Positions 1-7,289 of a stretch of 64,000 bases of DNA are shown piece after piece (the stretch's first letter is position 1; each line of letters starts with the position of its first letter). The notes under the pieces are model-generated. The model made no database searches, was not told the origin of the DNA, and worked only from the letters and a program-made list of their open reading frames with translations. The DNA comes from a bacterium (lineage in GTDB: Bacteria > CLD3 > SB21), in the NCBI GenBank assembly GCA_013360215.1, contig JABWCP010000002.1, positions 197,716-261,715 of the forward strand, in the 5' to 3' direction. A program made the translations under genes and the position numbers.

Positions 1-62
1 TCTCATAACGCGGCTCCTTTCGTCATTTTATTGTTAGACAGAGCAAGCGTTAAGAGGTTTAA

Positions 63-782
63 TCATTCCGCGGCCATTGCAGCGATTTCGCTCAAAGATA
101 GGGCGCGGCTATAAATTCTGATATCATCCAGACGCCCTGCGAATGTATCTGCGTTAAGACCTGTACGTGTTCCAATCAAAAGCAGATTTTTATCGCTGGT
201 CAATGCATTACTTTTTTGTAACGTATCAACCGGTGAACCATTAATATAAAAAATCATGGATTCGCCGTCATATGTACCAGCCAAATGCATCCAGGTTTGT
301 AAAGGATACCCGCCGCTTTTGTATGTAAAATTTGTTCCAATGCGAAATCCACGATCGCCATTACCGGCAAGGTATAATTCAAATACAGGAACAGCTAAGC
401 CGCCTCCTTTACGAACGACAATTTGGCTTTTCAGTGAATCCGTTCTCACCCATGCAGTTACGGTCAGTGAATCGTCAAATTGAAAATTAGAAGTATCATT
501 GACACTGATAAAATCAGAGTTCCCATTAAAATACATCGCTTTTCCTACTTGGTCGTGACGATCATGTGCCGAAATTGCCCCCGAAACAACACCATCGCTA
601 TGGGAACTACCGGCATCGTACGCGTTTCCATCTAATGGGTAATACGCCACAAGCCCCGGTTCGTTATTTACAGTATTATCATCTGTGTCTTTAGTGTTAT
701 TGTCATCACACGATAACAGTCCTAATAACCCCATAATAAAAGAAAAAGCTACAACCCTTTTAATACAATGAAATCTTTTCAT
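63..782 (-). CDS. LamG-like (concanavalin A-fold) lipoprotein
   Basis: Predicted exported lipoprotein of 239 residues. The N-terminus has two basic patches, a hydrophobic core and the lipobox LLSC with the lipidated Cys at 25, followed by an Asp/Asn/Thr-rich linker to about residue 42. Residues 44-225 look like a laminin-G-3/concanavalin jelly-roll domain: VAYYPLDGNAYDAG, then AMYFNGNSDFISV, TVTAWVR and a final DDIRIYSRALS strand. This fold usually binds carbohydrate or protein ligands at the cell surface. The start has GAGGG seven bases upstream. No enzyme domain is attached, so the ligand is unknown. No operon partner is visible: the upstream gene ends in a terminator and the downstream side is the window edge. 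Confidence 0.8.
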   Translation of the reverse strand: MKRFHCIKRVVAFSFIMGLLGLLSCDDNNTKDTDDNTVNNEPGLVAYYPLDGNAYDAGSSHSDGVVSGAISAHDRHDQVGKAMYFNGNSDFISVNDTSNFQFDDSLTVTAWVRTDSLKSQIVVRKGGGLAVPVFELYLAGNGDRGFRIGTNFTYKSGGYPLQTWMHLAGTYDGESMIFYINGSPVDTLQKSNALTSDKNLLLIGTRTGLNADTFAGRLDDIRIYSRALSLSEIAAMAAE

Positions 783-870
783 TTTTCCCTCATATTGTTT
801 TGTTTATTTATACAAACAATATGGATGGTTATCGCGATCAGAGCACCTGCATTATGATGTAGTACGCATC

Positions 871-909
871 AAAAAACAAAAAACCCGATACACTGAAGTA
901 TCGGGTTTT
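871..909 (-). terminator. Rho-independent terminator after the Fe-S carrier gene
   Basis: A perfect 12-bp stem (arms 880-891 and 898-909, six-base loop) is followed on the minus strand by a T-rich tract (complement of 871-881). It lies 20 bases after the stop of the A-type carrier gene and insulates it from the LamG lipoprotein gene. Confidence 0.85.
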
Positions 910-928
910 ATATAAAACTACTGGAAAT

Positions 929-1282
929 CTATGCAGAAAATGAACTACCGCAGCCGCACGTTTTTTTGGCATTAGGGTTATTGAAAACAAAACCGCGTCC
1001 GTTTAACCCATCTTGAAAGTCAAGCGTGACGCCTTTGAGATATAACATACTCTTGTAATCAACGGCAACTTTGACTGCGCCGAATTCCAATATCGTATCG
1101 TTTTCAGAAATGGTTTCATCAAAAGCTAACGAATATTGAAAACCAGAGCAACCACCGCCTTGAACACCCATACGCAATGTATAATTTTCAGGAATACTTT
1201 GTTCGCGCATGATCGAACCGATTTCTTCAATAGCACGTTGTGTAATCACCACATCGTTAACGGCTTCCATAGTTTCTGTCAT
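929..1282 (-). CDS. A-type iron-sulfur cluster carrier (IscA/ErpA/SufA family)
   Basis: Small 117-residue HesB/IscA-family protein that holds and transfers Fe-S clusters to apoproteins in the cytoplasm. The three family cysteines are present: C45 in GGGCSGFQY and C109/C111 in the C-terminal TCGCGSSF. The sequence alone does not separate IscA, ErpA and SufA. It is monocistronic, with its own promoter and terminator, and its start is set by AAGGAGA seven bases upstream. It stands back to back with feoAB, which fits a role in iron handling. A cysteine desulfurase lies far away in the window (59.5-60.7 kb), and no iscU or sufBCD genes are seen here. Confidence 0.93.
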   Translation of the reverse strand: MTETMEAVNDVVITQRAIEEIGSIMREQSIPENYTLRMGVQGGGCSGFQYSLAFDETISENDTILEFGAVKVAVDYKSMLYLKGVTLDFQDGLNGRGFVFNNPNAKKTCGCGSSFSA

Positions 1283-1338
1283 GATATTATCTCCTTAAAC
1301 CACTGTTTGATCTATAATTAGGTGTTTTCAATGAAACT

Positions 1339-1367
1339 AATGTAGAATAAAAAAATTCCCTTGTCAA
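1339..1367 (-). promoter_or_regulatory. Promoter of the A-type carrier gene
   Basis: On the minus strand a TTGACA box (1362-1367) is followed after exactly 17 bases by TACATT (1339-1344). This predicts a start near 1332 and a leader of about 50 bases. Confidence 0.65.
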
Positions 1368-1397
1368 GCATTTTCCTGACGTATATCATTGTTTCTC

Positions 1398-1426
1398 TTG
1401 ACTGGTTGACTGTATTATTCTATATT
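1398..1426 (+). promoter_or_regulatory. feoAB promoter
   Basis: TTGACT (1398-1403), a 17-base spacer and TATATT (1421-1426) form a good sigma-70-like promoter. The predicted start (about 1433) lies within the palindrome at 1428-1468, so a protein bound there would block initiation. Confidence 0.65.
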
Positions 1427-1427
1427 C

Positions 1428-1468
1428 ATTTCATTAAGATTGAGACGCAGTCTCAATCTTAATGAAAT
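1428..1468. promoter_or_regulatory. Perfect palindrome, probable metal-regulator operator of feoAB
   Basis: Two perfect 19-bp arms (1428-1446 and 1450-1468) are separated by GCA; the core reads TTGAGAC-GCA-GTCTCAA. It starts two bases after the -10 box and covers the predicted transcription start of feoAB. The TGAGA...TCTCA core resembles the dyads bound by Fur-family repressors. That assignment is inference, and a DtxR/MntR-type regulator is also possible. In RNA it would form a strong hairpin at the 5' end of the leader. Confidence 0.65.
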
Positions 1469-1494
1469 TGTTAAACTTTAAAGAAATTTTAGCT

Positions 1495-1740
1495 ATGACG
1501 TCGAACAAATTGAAAACTGTAGCACAACTCGGATGCGGCGAATGTGCTGTTATTTGTAAAATCAGCGGCGAACATCTTGAAAACGATAACACATGTATAC
1601 GTTTGATGGAAATGGGATTTACGCCGGGACAAGAAGTCAAAGTTATCGCCAAGTCCCCTTTTCGATGCCCTATGGCGGTTTCTGTTCGGGGTACAGTAAT
1701 AGCGCTTCGTAAAAATGAAGCGGAATGCATTCATATATGA
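1495..1740 (+). CDS. feoA: Ferrous iron transport protein A (FeoA)
   Basis: Small cytoplasmic SH3-like partner of FeoB, 81 residues from the ATG at 1495. Family features seen are the N-terminal LKTVAQLGCGECAVI strand, the central RLMEMGFTPGQEVKVI and the C-terminal VSVRGTVIALRKNEA. An upstream in-frame ATG at 1462 lies inside the right arm of the operator palindrome and would add 11 residues without a ribosome binding site, so I prefer 1495. Two cysteines (GCGEC) near the N-terminus and one in FRCPMA are somewhat unusual for this small family. The stop overlaps the feoB start as ATGA, implying translational coupling. Confidence 0.92.
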   Translation: MTSNKLKTVAQLGCGECAVICKISGEHLENDNTCIRLMEMGFTPGQEVKVIAKSPFRCPMAVSVRGTVIALRKNEAECIHI

Positions 1741-3785
1741 CGGATTCGGGTTTGCCATCGGATTGTCATACGCCATCTTCGAACTCTGTTGCGGGTACCA
1801 GCAGCAACACTAGCTTTCGCATCACACTTATCGGCCAACCTAACTCCGGTAAAACCACTTTATTTAATATCCTTACCGGCTCACATTTTAAAACTTCTAA
1901 TTATCCGGGTACGACGGTCGAATTTCTTGTTGGTCGTATGCACGAACGTTTTAAATGCGACGCCCAAGTTATTGATTCGCCCGGTATCAACAGTTTAACT
2001 CCGCAGTCGTTGGACGAAAAAGTTTCTGTCGACTCGTTATTTTTAGATCCCAATTACCGACATCCTGATCTTGTCCTTGTTACAGCGGACGCCACTCAGC
2101 TCTCCCGCCAACTTTATCTGGTTAAGCAACTTATTGATGCAGGTTTTCCGGTCATTGTCGCTCTTACGATGAATGATTTACTCCAAAAACGCGGTTTTTC
2201 GGTAGATACAACTTTGCTATCGGAACGACTCGGAACTCCTGTCGTAAAAACGTACGGGCATACGGAAAACGGCGTGGCTGAATTAGCTGAAGCCATACGT
2301 GGTTTTTTAGCAGTCACGCAAAAATACATATTACCTCCTATCCCCAGGCTCCAATCGGAATCAGCGGTAATGGAATTGTACCGAATAACTGAATCCATAG
2401 AGAAAGAGGTAATACGCCCCTTTTCTGTCAAGCCCGACATCCACGCTATCAATCATGCTGTATTTAATACGCGTACCATCGAACCGGATGAAACATCTTT
2501 AAAACTGGACAGAATTTTTCTACACCCGATTTGGGGTATGTTCTTTTTTGTTTTTTTTATGGCGCTTATTTTTACGTCCGTTTTTTGGTTGGCCCAACCG
2601 ATGATGGATGTGATTTCAGAGGGATTTGATGCACTAGCCAATCTCTCAAAATCTTGGCTCCCATCATCGCATTGGTTTGGTAACCTCATCGCTGATGGTT
2701 TAATCGCCGGTATGGGTACCGTGATGACCTTTGTTCCTCAAATTGTAATTCTTTTTTTACTCATGGGGATGCTTGAGGATTCCGGTTACCTATCTCGCGG
2801 CGCCATGCTCATTGACAAACCGCTATCCAAGATCGGACTCAACGGTCGTTCGTTTGTTCCGATGCTTTCGGGCTTTGCTTGCGCGATACCGGCGACTATG
2901 GCCGCCCGTACTATCCCCAATCAGCGGGAACGATTGCTTACGATTTTTATAATACCGCTGATGACATGCAGTGCGCGATTACCGGTGTACGCATTGCTTT
3001 TAGGTTTTCTGATGCCTCCGGATCGTCCTTGGCTGAGCGGATTGATTCTAGCCGGCATTTATTTTGTAAGTCTTATCAATGGTGCACTCGTAGCGGGTAT
3101 TGTCAGTCGTTTTATTAAAGAAAAAACACCGTCCGGTTTTATGCTTGAATTGCCGGCTTACCGCAAACCTATACTACGATTTATACTGCGTAATACATTT
3201 CAGCGTTCAGTTTCATACATCCAAAACGCCGGTACGACGATCATATTATGCTCGATCATCATCTGGGGGCTTACCTATTTTCCCAATGCAAACCCGGAAA
3301 TCACCGACGAAGCCAAAGCTTCCGGAAATGTCGAACAATGGATCGCCGGAGAACGCACTAGCTCCTCGTATGCTGCGATGGTTGGTCGATGGATCGAACC
3401 CGCATTAATACCACTTGGCTGGGATTGGCGTGTCGGCGTGGGCATGATTTCCGCTTTTGCTGCACGTGAAGTTTTCGTCAGTGCGACGGCCCTGACATTT
3501 CACATTGCGGAAGATGATGAAGATAATATGCAGCAGTCATTGATTAATTCTATGAGAACCGCCCGGCACGAGCAGACGGGTAAACCCGTATTTACGGTTT
3601 CTTCGGTCGTGGCCATTGTAATATTTTTTATGTTTGCATTACAATGTACATCTACGCTCGCCGTTGTGCGCAAAGAAACAGGTTCGTGGAAAATGCCTTT
3701 GATCCAACAAGTAGCATTTACATCTATCGGTTATGGATTAGGATGGCTGGCGGTTGTATTGCTTAACGCCGTGGGAATCGCTTAA
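1737..3785 (+). CDS. feoB: Ferrous iron transporter FeoB
   Basis: GTP-dependent inner-membrane Fe(II) importer, 682 residues from the ATG at 1737 that overlaps feoA as ATGA; an in-frame ATG at 1725 is less likely. The N-terminal G domain shows G1 GQPNSGKT (about 33-40), G2 in PGTTVE, and G3 DSPG (about 80-83). At the G4 position it reads TMND where NxxD is expected. The C-terminal membrane part holds the paired gate segments, including GFACAIPATMAARTIPNQR and the repeat AFAAREVFVSA, with conserved Cys residues near each gate. No feoC follows. The gene converges on the B12 operon with only six bases between the two stop codons. Regulation is probably through the palindrome upstream of feoA. 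Confidence 0.96.
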   Translation: MTDSGLPSDCHTPSSNSVAGTSSNTSFRITLIGQPNSGKTTLFNILTGSHFKTSNYPGTTVEFLVGRMHERFKCDAQVIDSPGINSLTPQSLDEKVSVDSLFLDPNYRHPDLVLVTADATQLSRQLYLVKQLIDAGFPVIVALTMNDLLQKRGFSVDTTLLSERLGTPVVKTYGHTENGVAELAEAIRGFLAVTQKYILPPIPRLQSESAVMELYRITESIEKEVIRPFSVKPDIHAINHAVFNTRTIEPDETSLKLDRIFLHPIWGMFFFVFFMALIFTSVFWLAQPMMDVISEGFDALANLSKSWLPSSHWFGNLIADGLIAGMGTVMTFVPQIVILFLLMGMLEDSGYLSRGAMLIDKPLSKIGLNGRSFVPMLSGFACAIPATMAARTIPNQRERLLTIFIIPLMTCSARLPVYALLLGFLMPPDRPWLSGLILAGIYFVSLINGALVAGIVSRFIKEKTPSGFMLELPAYRKPILRFILRNTFQRSVSYIQNAGTTIILCSIIIWGLTYFPNANPEITDEAKASGNVEQWIAGERTSSSYAAMVGRWIEPALIPLGWDWRVGVGMISAFAAREVFVSATALTFHIAEDDEDNMQQSLINSMRTARHEQTGKPVFTVSSVVAIVIFFMFALQCTSTLAVVRKETGSWKMPLIQQVAFTSIGYGLGWLAVVLLNAVGIA

Positions 3786-3791
3786 AAACGA

Positions 3792-3980
3792 TTACTCATT
3801 AACTTCAAATCGTGTCTGACCGGTCGCCAGCATTCGTCGAATATAGGGATGACATAATTTACAACGTACGCCGACTAAAACCCGCTCTTGTAATTCTTCC
3901 AATGTCTTACAGCGATATGCTGCAGCTACTTTTTTGAGCTCTTCAAATTCTTTATCAAAACAAACGCAACGTGTGATCAT
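3792..3980 (-). CDS. Bfd-like [2Fe-2S] protein
   Basis: A 62-residue protein with a CxC (C5, C7) and CxxC (C40, C43) pair spaced as in bacterioferritin-associated ferredoxin-type [2Fe-2S] domains, followed by the helical HPYIRRML segment. It is the last gene of the riboswitch-controlled B12 operon and its start overlaps the adenosyltransferase stop by four bases (ATGA). Bfd domains usually pass electrons. Here a role in reducing cob(II)alamin before adenosylation, or a link to iron release next to feoAB, is inference from position only. Family assignment is fairly secure; the job is not. Confidence 0.75.
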   Translation of the reverse strand: MITRCVCFDKEFEELKKVAAAYRCKTLEELQERVLVGVRCKLCHPYIRRMLATGQTRFEVNE

Positions 3981-4531
3981 TCGTCAACCGGCTTTTTCCA
4001 CACGGTATCCGCAATGCCTGCCTTCGCATTTTCCCAGCGCGCCAAAACAAATAAAAGGTCGGAAAGCCGATTAAGATATGTCAATACATGTTCATTGATC
4101 GTCTCCTCCTTCGACAGTTTTACTGTCAATCGTTCGGTCCTGCGGCAAACATTTCGCGCCAAATGGAGGTATGACGAGGCCCGTGTGCCTCCAGGTAGAA
4201 TAAAATTCGTCAGCTCCGGTAACCGCGCATCAAAACTATCAATCCGTTTTTCGATTTGCAGGGTATTTTCGGCTTTTATCCTAACAATGTATTCACTTTT
4301 AACGTCCATCGGGGTTGCCAAATCTGCTCCCAGAATAAATAATTCGTTTTGTATCGCCGCATATACCGTATCCAATTCGTCATCTTCACTATGGCATCGC
4401 ACTAGACCCATGACGCTGTTTAGTTCGTCAACGGTACCATACGATTCGATTCGAGTAGCATCTTTTTGAACGCGTCCGGCACCAAATAAACCCGTCGTGC
4501 CATCGTCGCCCGTTTTCGTGTAGATTTTCAT
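3977..4531 (-). CDS. pduO: PduO-type ATP:cob(I)alamin adenosyltransferase
   Basis: Converts cob(I)alamin and ATP to adenosylcobalamin in the cytoplasm. At 184 residues it has the usual length of the single-domain PduO/MMAB family. The N-terminal ATP-binding segment KIYTKTGDDGTTGLFG is present, followed by RIESYGTVDELNS and the C-terminal CRRTERL and LNRLSDLLFVLARWEN helices that carry the conserved Arg and Asp residues. It sits in the B12 uptake operon five bases after the second BtuG-like gene, so imported cobalamin would be adenosylated directly. Expression should fall when adenosylcobalamin is abundant, through the riboswitch at the operon head. Confidence 0.93.
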   Translation of the reverse strand: MKIYTKTGDDGTTGLFGAGRVQKDATRIESYGTVDELNSVMGLVRCHSEDDELDTVYAAIQNELFILGADLATPMDVKSEYIVRIKAENTLQIEKRIDSFDARLPELTNFILPGGTRASSYLHLARNVCRRTERLTVKLSKEETINEHVLTYLNRLSDLLFVLARWENAKAGIADTVWKKPVDE

Positions 4532-4536
4532 AGATT

Positions 4537-5532
4537 TTATGGTAGTAAAATTGAACTTGGTGTTATACCTACCGGATATCGTTTGCGAATAGTTCCGTCT
4601 TTACGAATCCAATATACGTAACCATTGCGCAAAAAATCTTGCGCATCGGCTGCTAATACGTCTTCACCTAACGGCACTCCAACGAAATAACTACCCGCTA
4701 AAGTGGTTTTGATATCGGCTCTCATATCGTATCGTACAATGGCGTTGTTGCTTCGCGTGTTATAAACCAAAACAGAATCATGCATACGAACAAAAGTAGG
4801 ATTGATACCGGAGACTATTTCAGAAGTAATCATTTTAGTCAAGGGGTCCCATTCTACTATTTTACCAGCGCTAGAATTTTTACCGGTATAAGCGATATAA
4901 ACCTTACCGGCAGGATTATTAGCCCATACGGAAACGGCCAGTGAACCGATAGCATACGCATTGACGTCCGACATAGTTATGTCAATCAAACTGATCACAC
5001 TATCTTTTGATAATACTCCATCCGGCGATCGGCTATTGGATACGATCAAAAATCCGTTGAGCGCTGTTATTTCATCCGGTCTATGGCTGAGTTTATAACG
5101 GTGCGTTTCCGTATAATCGGCGGCATCATACGCTATAACCAAACTGTCAAAATACGAGGTCACATACACATTATTCTGGTACAGAACGCCATTACGCGGG
5201 CTTTCGATGCCAGTAATCGTGTGCATGGCTTTAAGTGTTCTGCGGTGCAGGATACTGATTTTATCGGAGCCCGTCATCATCAGCCAAGCTGTGGAATCAG
5301 TAAAAACCGCGCTGTGAACGGCGCTTCCGTTCAGATAAGAACCTGTGGCGTTTGAAAAAGTTGTATCTTCATACAGTGTGTCAAGCAACGTAATGGAAGC
5401 ATTGTTAGCCCCATAATTACCTTCATTGATAATCCATACACTCGACAAACCGCTCGGTATGGCCGAAAAGGAATCATCGCTCTCATTACAACTCATAGAA
5501 AAAAAAATCCCCACGGCGAAAATGTATAACAT
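4537..5532 (-). CDS. BtuG-like beta-propeller surface lipoprotein (second copy)
   Basis: Exported lipoprotein, about 331 residues from the ATG at 5532. A TTG three codons upstream would give a more typical basic signal start (MKLMLYIF). The longer reading frame to 5685 runs into the preceding membrane-protein gene and is rejected. The lipobox is SMSC. The mature part begins with the motif SSVWIINEGNYGANNASIT, shared with the sister gene at 6232-7272, and continues as short YVTSYFDSLVIAYDA-type blades of a YncE/DUF5074-like propeller. In Bacteroides, BtuG is such a propeller and captures cobalamin on top of BtuB. Same operon and same fold support that role here, but no binding residues can be checked by eye. 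Confidence 0.7.
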   Translation of the reverse strand: MLYIFAVGIFFSMSCNESDDSFSAIPSGLSSVWIINEGNYGANNASITLLDTLYEDTTFSNATGSYLNGSAVHSAVFTDSTAWLMMTGSDKISILHRRTLKAMHTITGIESPRNGVLYQNNVYVTSYFDSLVIAYDAADYTETHRYKLSHRPDEITALNGFLIVSNSRSPDGVLSKDSVISLIDITMSDVNAYAIGSLAVSVWANNPAGKVYIAYTGKNSSAGKIVEWDPLTKMITSEIVSGINPTFVRMHDSVLVYNTRSNNAIVRYDMRADIKTTLAGSYFVGVPLGEDVLAADAQDFLRNGYVYWIRKDGTIRKRYPVGITPSSILLP

Positions 5533-5575
5533 CAATTTCAACCGTGAGGTGTAAAAAAATAAAGCGCTCAAATTA

Positions 5576-6133
5576 TTATCCGTGAATAGGCGCTGATTGG
5601 CGACTGAGCTTTGTAACGATAAAATGAACTGCTTCATATAGTCCGACAAATACCACGATAAAAAACATATCCCCGGCCAATGCATTTTTGAAAAAAGGAA
5701 TCGCCATAATATAGCTTTGCATCAAGCCGGATATATCTTTGGTATATTCCGGAATTACAAGCCACGCTGCAAAATTGGTTGTCAGATAAAAAAGTACCGA
5801 TGAGGCTAAGGTACCACCGCCTACGGCCATGGCAAACTGTTTCTTGTTTTCATAGACATTACGAACTCGGGTTCCAATCCATGAGCTGACTAATATCGAA
5901 GCATAAACAACCGGTGAAGTCCAATCCATTCCGAGAAAAAGGTCGGCTACGATCATTGACGCTAACGGTAATCCGTACGCCAACGAGCGATTCAAATAGA
6001 TCCCACCAAAAATCGCCATCGCAGTTACCGGAACAAAGTTCCAAGGATGCGGCATAAGGCGATACCCTACAATTAACAAAACCGTCACCAGTGTAGGAAC
6101 AAACCTCAGCATGTTTGACGTGCGCATTGTCAT
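5576..6133 (-). CDS. ECF-type S-component-like membrane protein, probable cobalamin permease
   Basis: Integral membrane protein of about 185 residues with five to six hydrophobic segments and the conserved stretch MPHPWNFVPVTAMAIFGG near the N-terminus, which I associate with the DUF6580 S-component-like family. The ATG at 6133 is chosen because AAAAGGT lies seven bases upstream; the reading frame extends to 6235 but those 34 residues are not membrane-like and lack a ribosome site. It lies between two BtuG-like genes under a cobalamin riboswitch. It is therefore the best candidate for moving cobalamin across the inner membrane, as no btuF, btuC or btuD is in the operon. An energising ECF ATPase would have to be encoded elsewhere. 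Confidence 0.6.
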   Translation of the reverse strand: MTMRTSNMLRFVPTLVTVLLIVGYRLMPHPWNFVPVTAMAIFGGIYLNRSLAYGLPLASMIVADLFLGMDWTSPVVYASILVSSWIGTRVRNVYENKKQFAMAVGGGTLASSVLFYLTTNFAAWLVIPEYTKDISGLMQSYIMAIPFFKNALAGDMFFIVVFVGLYEAVHFIVTKLSRQSAPIHG

Positions 6134-6231
6134 AATGATTACCTTTTTATTATACGTTATATATGATTTAATGATAAATTTTTTATTCACTGCAGACGTG
6201 TCAATATAGTTTGCCTTGGATAATTTTGCAA

Positions 6232-7272
6232 TCACTTATTCTTGTTGTAAAATACCATCCCTGACGGAAAATCACCAACGGTAAAGCTATGCTTCACTTG
6301 ACCGTCTTGATCAAATATTTCAAATTTACCCGGTACTAACGATGCGTCGGTTGCATATACGTCGGAATCCACGTCGGGATTTAAAACAACGTTGTAAAAG
6401 GAACCTTTGATACTATCCATAATGGCCCAATTGCTGGTATTAAATTTTTGTATGTCGCCATAGAATCCACTTATAAAGTAACCTATGTTTTCATTCACAG
6501 CGATGCGCCCCGGATAAAAGGATTTCGCACCTGTAGAGCTAGGCAAATTCACCAATGAATCCACCATTGTTTGGGTATTTAGATCAACAACGTAAATACC
6601 ACCTGGTACAGGTATTTCTGCATATTGATTTCCTTCGCATGCGATAAAAAGTTTATTATCCCCGGATGACTTGCTAAATGCTCGCGGACCATAACCGACA
6701 CGAATGATTTTGGTAATCGATTTTGACACTGTATTGTAGATTTTCACCGTATTATCATTGCCGTAACCGTAATTAGCGACATAAAGATCATTGCCGTCGA
6801 GAAACAAAGCTTCCGGCGCTGTGCCTATCGCAATCGAATCCGTCACTTTTTTTTGTGTTAAATCCAGCGTTTTGAGTTTTCCGTCCCACGCCGTCAGATA
6901 AACTTTGTCTTCATCACCTTTGACAAACATACGCGGCTGTAGCGTACCTATAGTTGATAAAAGCGTAAAATCTTTCAACCGAACAAAACAAATTTTATTC
7001 GAATTATTAATGGAAATAACAGCCATCGTATCAAGTATCAGCATATCCTGTACAATATCGCCGGCGGATTTGCCATTGGCACTCAAGTAAAGATTATTGA
7101 TCACATCCGCACTATCAGGGCGATAAAGAGTAACGTCACCATTTCCAGCGCCAAATGAACCCTCATTTAAAATAAATATACCCTCTGTAATGATCCCGGA
7201 CTTAGGGTCAGAAATTTTTTCTTCGCACGATAATACTATCGTGAAACTTATAACAAACCATAAGTAGCGCAT
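6232..7272 (-). CDS. BtuG-like beta-propeller surface lipoprotein (first copy)
   Basis: Exported lipoprotein of 346 residues. The signal peptide ends in IVLSC, with the lipid Cys at about 16. Mature residues begin GIFILNEGSFGAGNGDVTLY, matching the start of the second copy downstream. Repeating blades such as KVYLTAWDGKLKTLDL, DLYVANYGYGNDNTVKIYN and KLFIACEGNQYAEIPV indicate a seven-bladed YncE-like propeller. It directly follows the TonB-dependent receptor gene (17 bases) and has GGAGAA seven bases before its ATG. In Bacteroidota this arrangement belongs to BtuB-BtuG cobalamin capture; the function here is inferred from that family and from the riboswitch. Confidence 0.75.
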   Translation of the reverse strand: MRYLWFVISFTIVLSCEEKISDPKSGIITEGIFILNEGSFGAGNGDVTLYRPDSADVINNLYLSANGKSAGDIVQDMLILDTMAVISINNSNKICFVRLKDFTLLSTIGTLQPRMFVKGDEDKVYLTAWDGKLKTLDLTQKKVTDSIAIGTAPEALFLDGNDLYVANYGYGNDNTVKIYNTVSKSITKIIRVGYGPRAFSKSSGDNKLFIACEGNQYAEIPVPGGIYVVDLNTQTMVDSLVNLPSSTGAKSFYPGRIAVNENIGYFISGFYGDIQKFNTSNWAIMDSIKGSFYNVVLNPDVDSDVYATDASLVPGKFEIFDQDGQVKHSFTVGDFPSGMVFYNKNK

Positions 7273-7289
7273 GCTTTTTCTCCAATATG

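Noticed and set aside
1462-1494. feoA start at 1462
   Set aside because: This ATG lies in the operator arm, has no ribosome site and adds residues absent from the family.
4537-5685. Longer start of the second BtuG-like gene at 5685
   Set aside because: It would overlap the membrane-protein gene by 110 bases and put 50 residues before a perfect lipoprotein signal.
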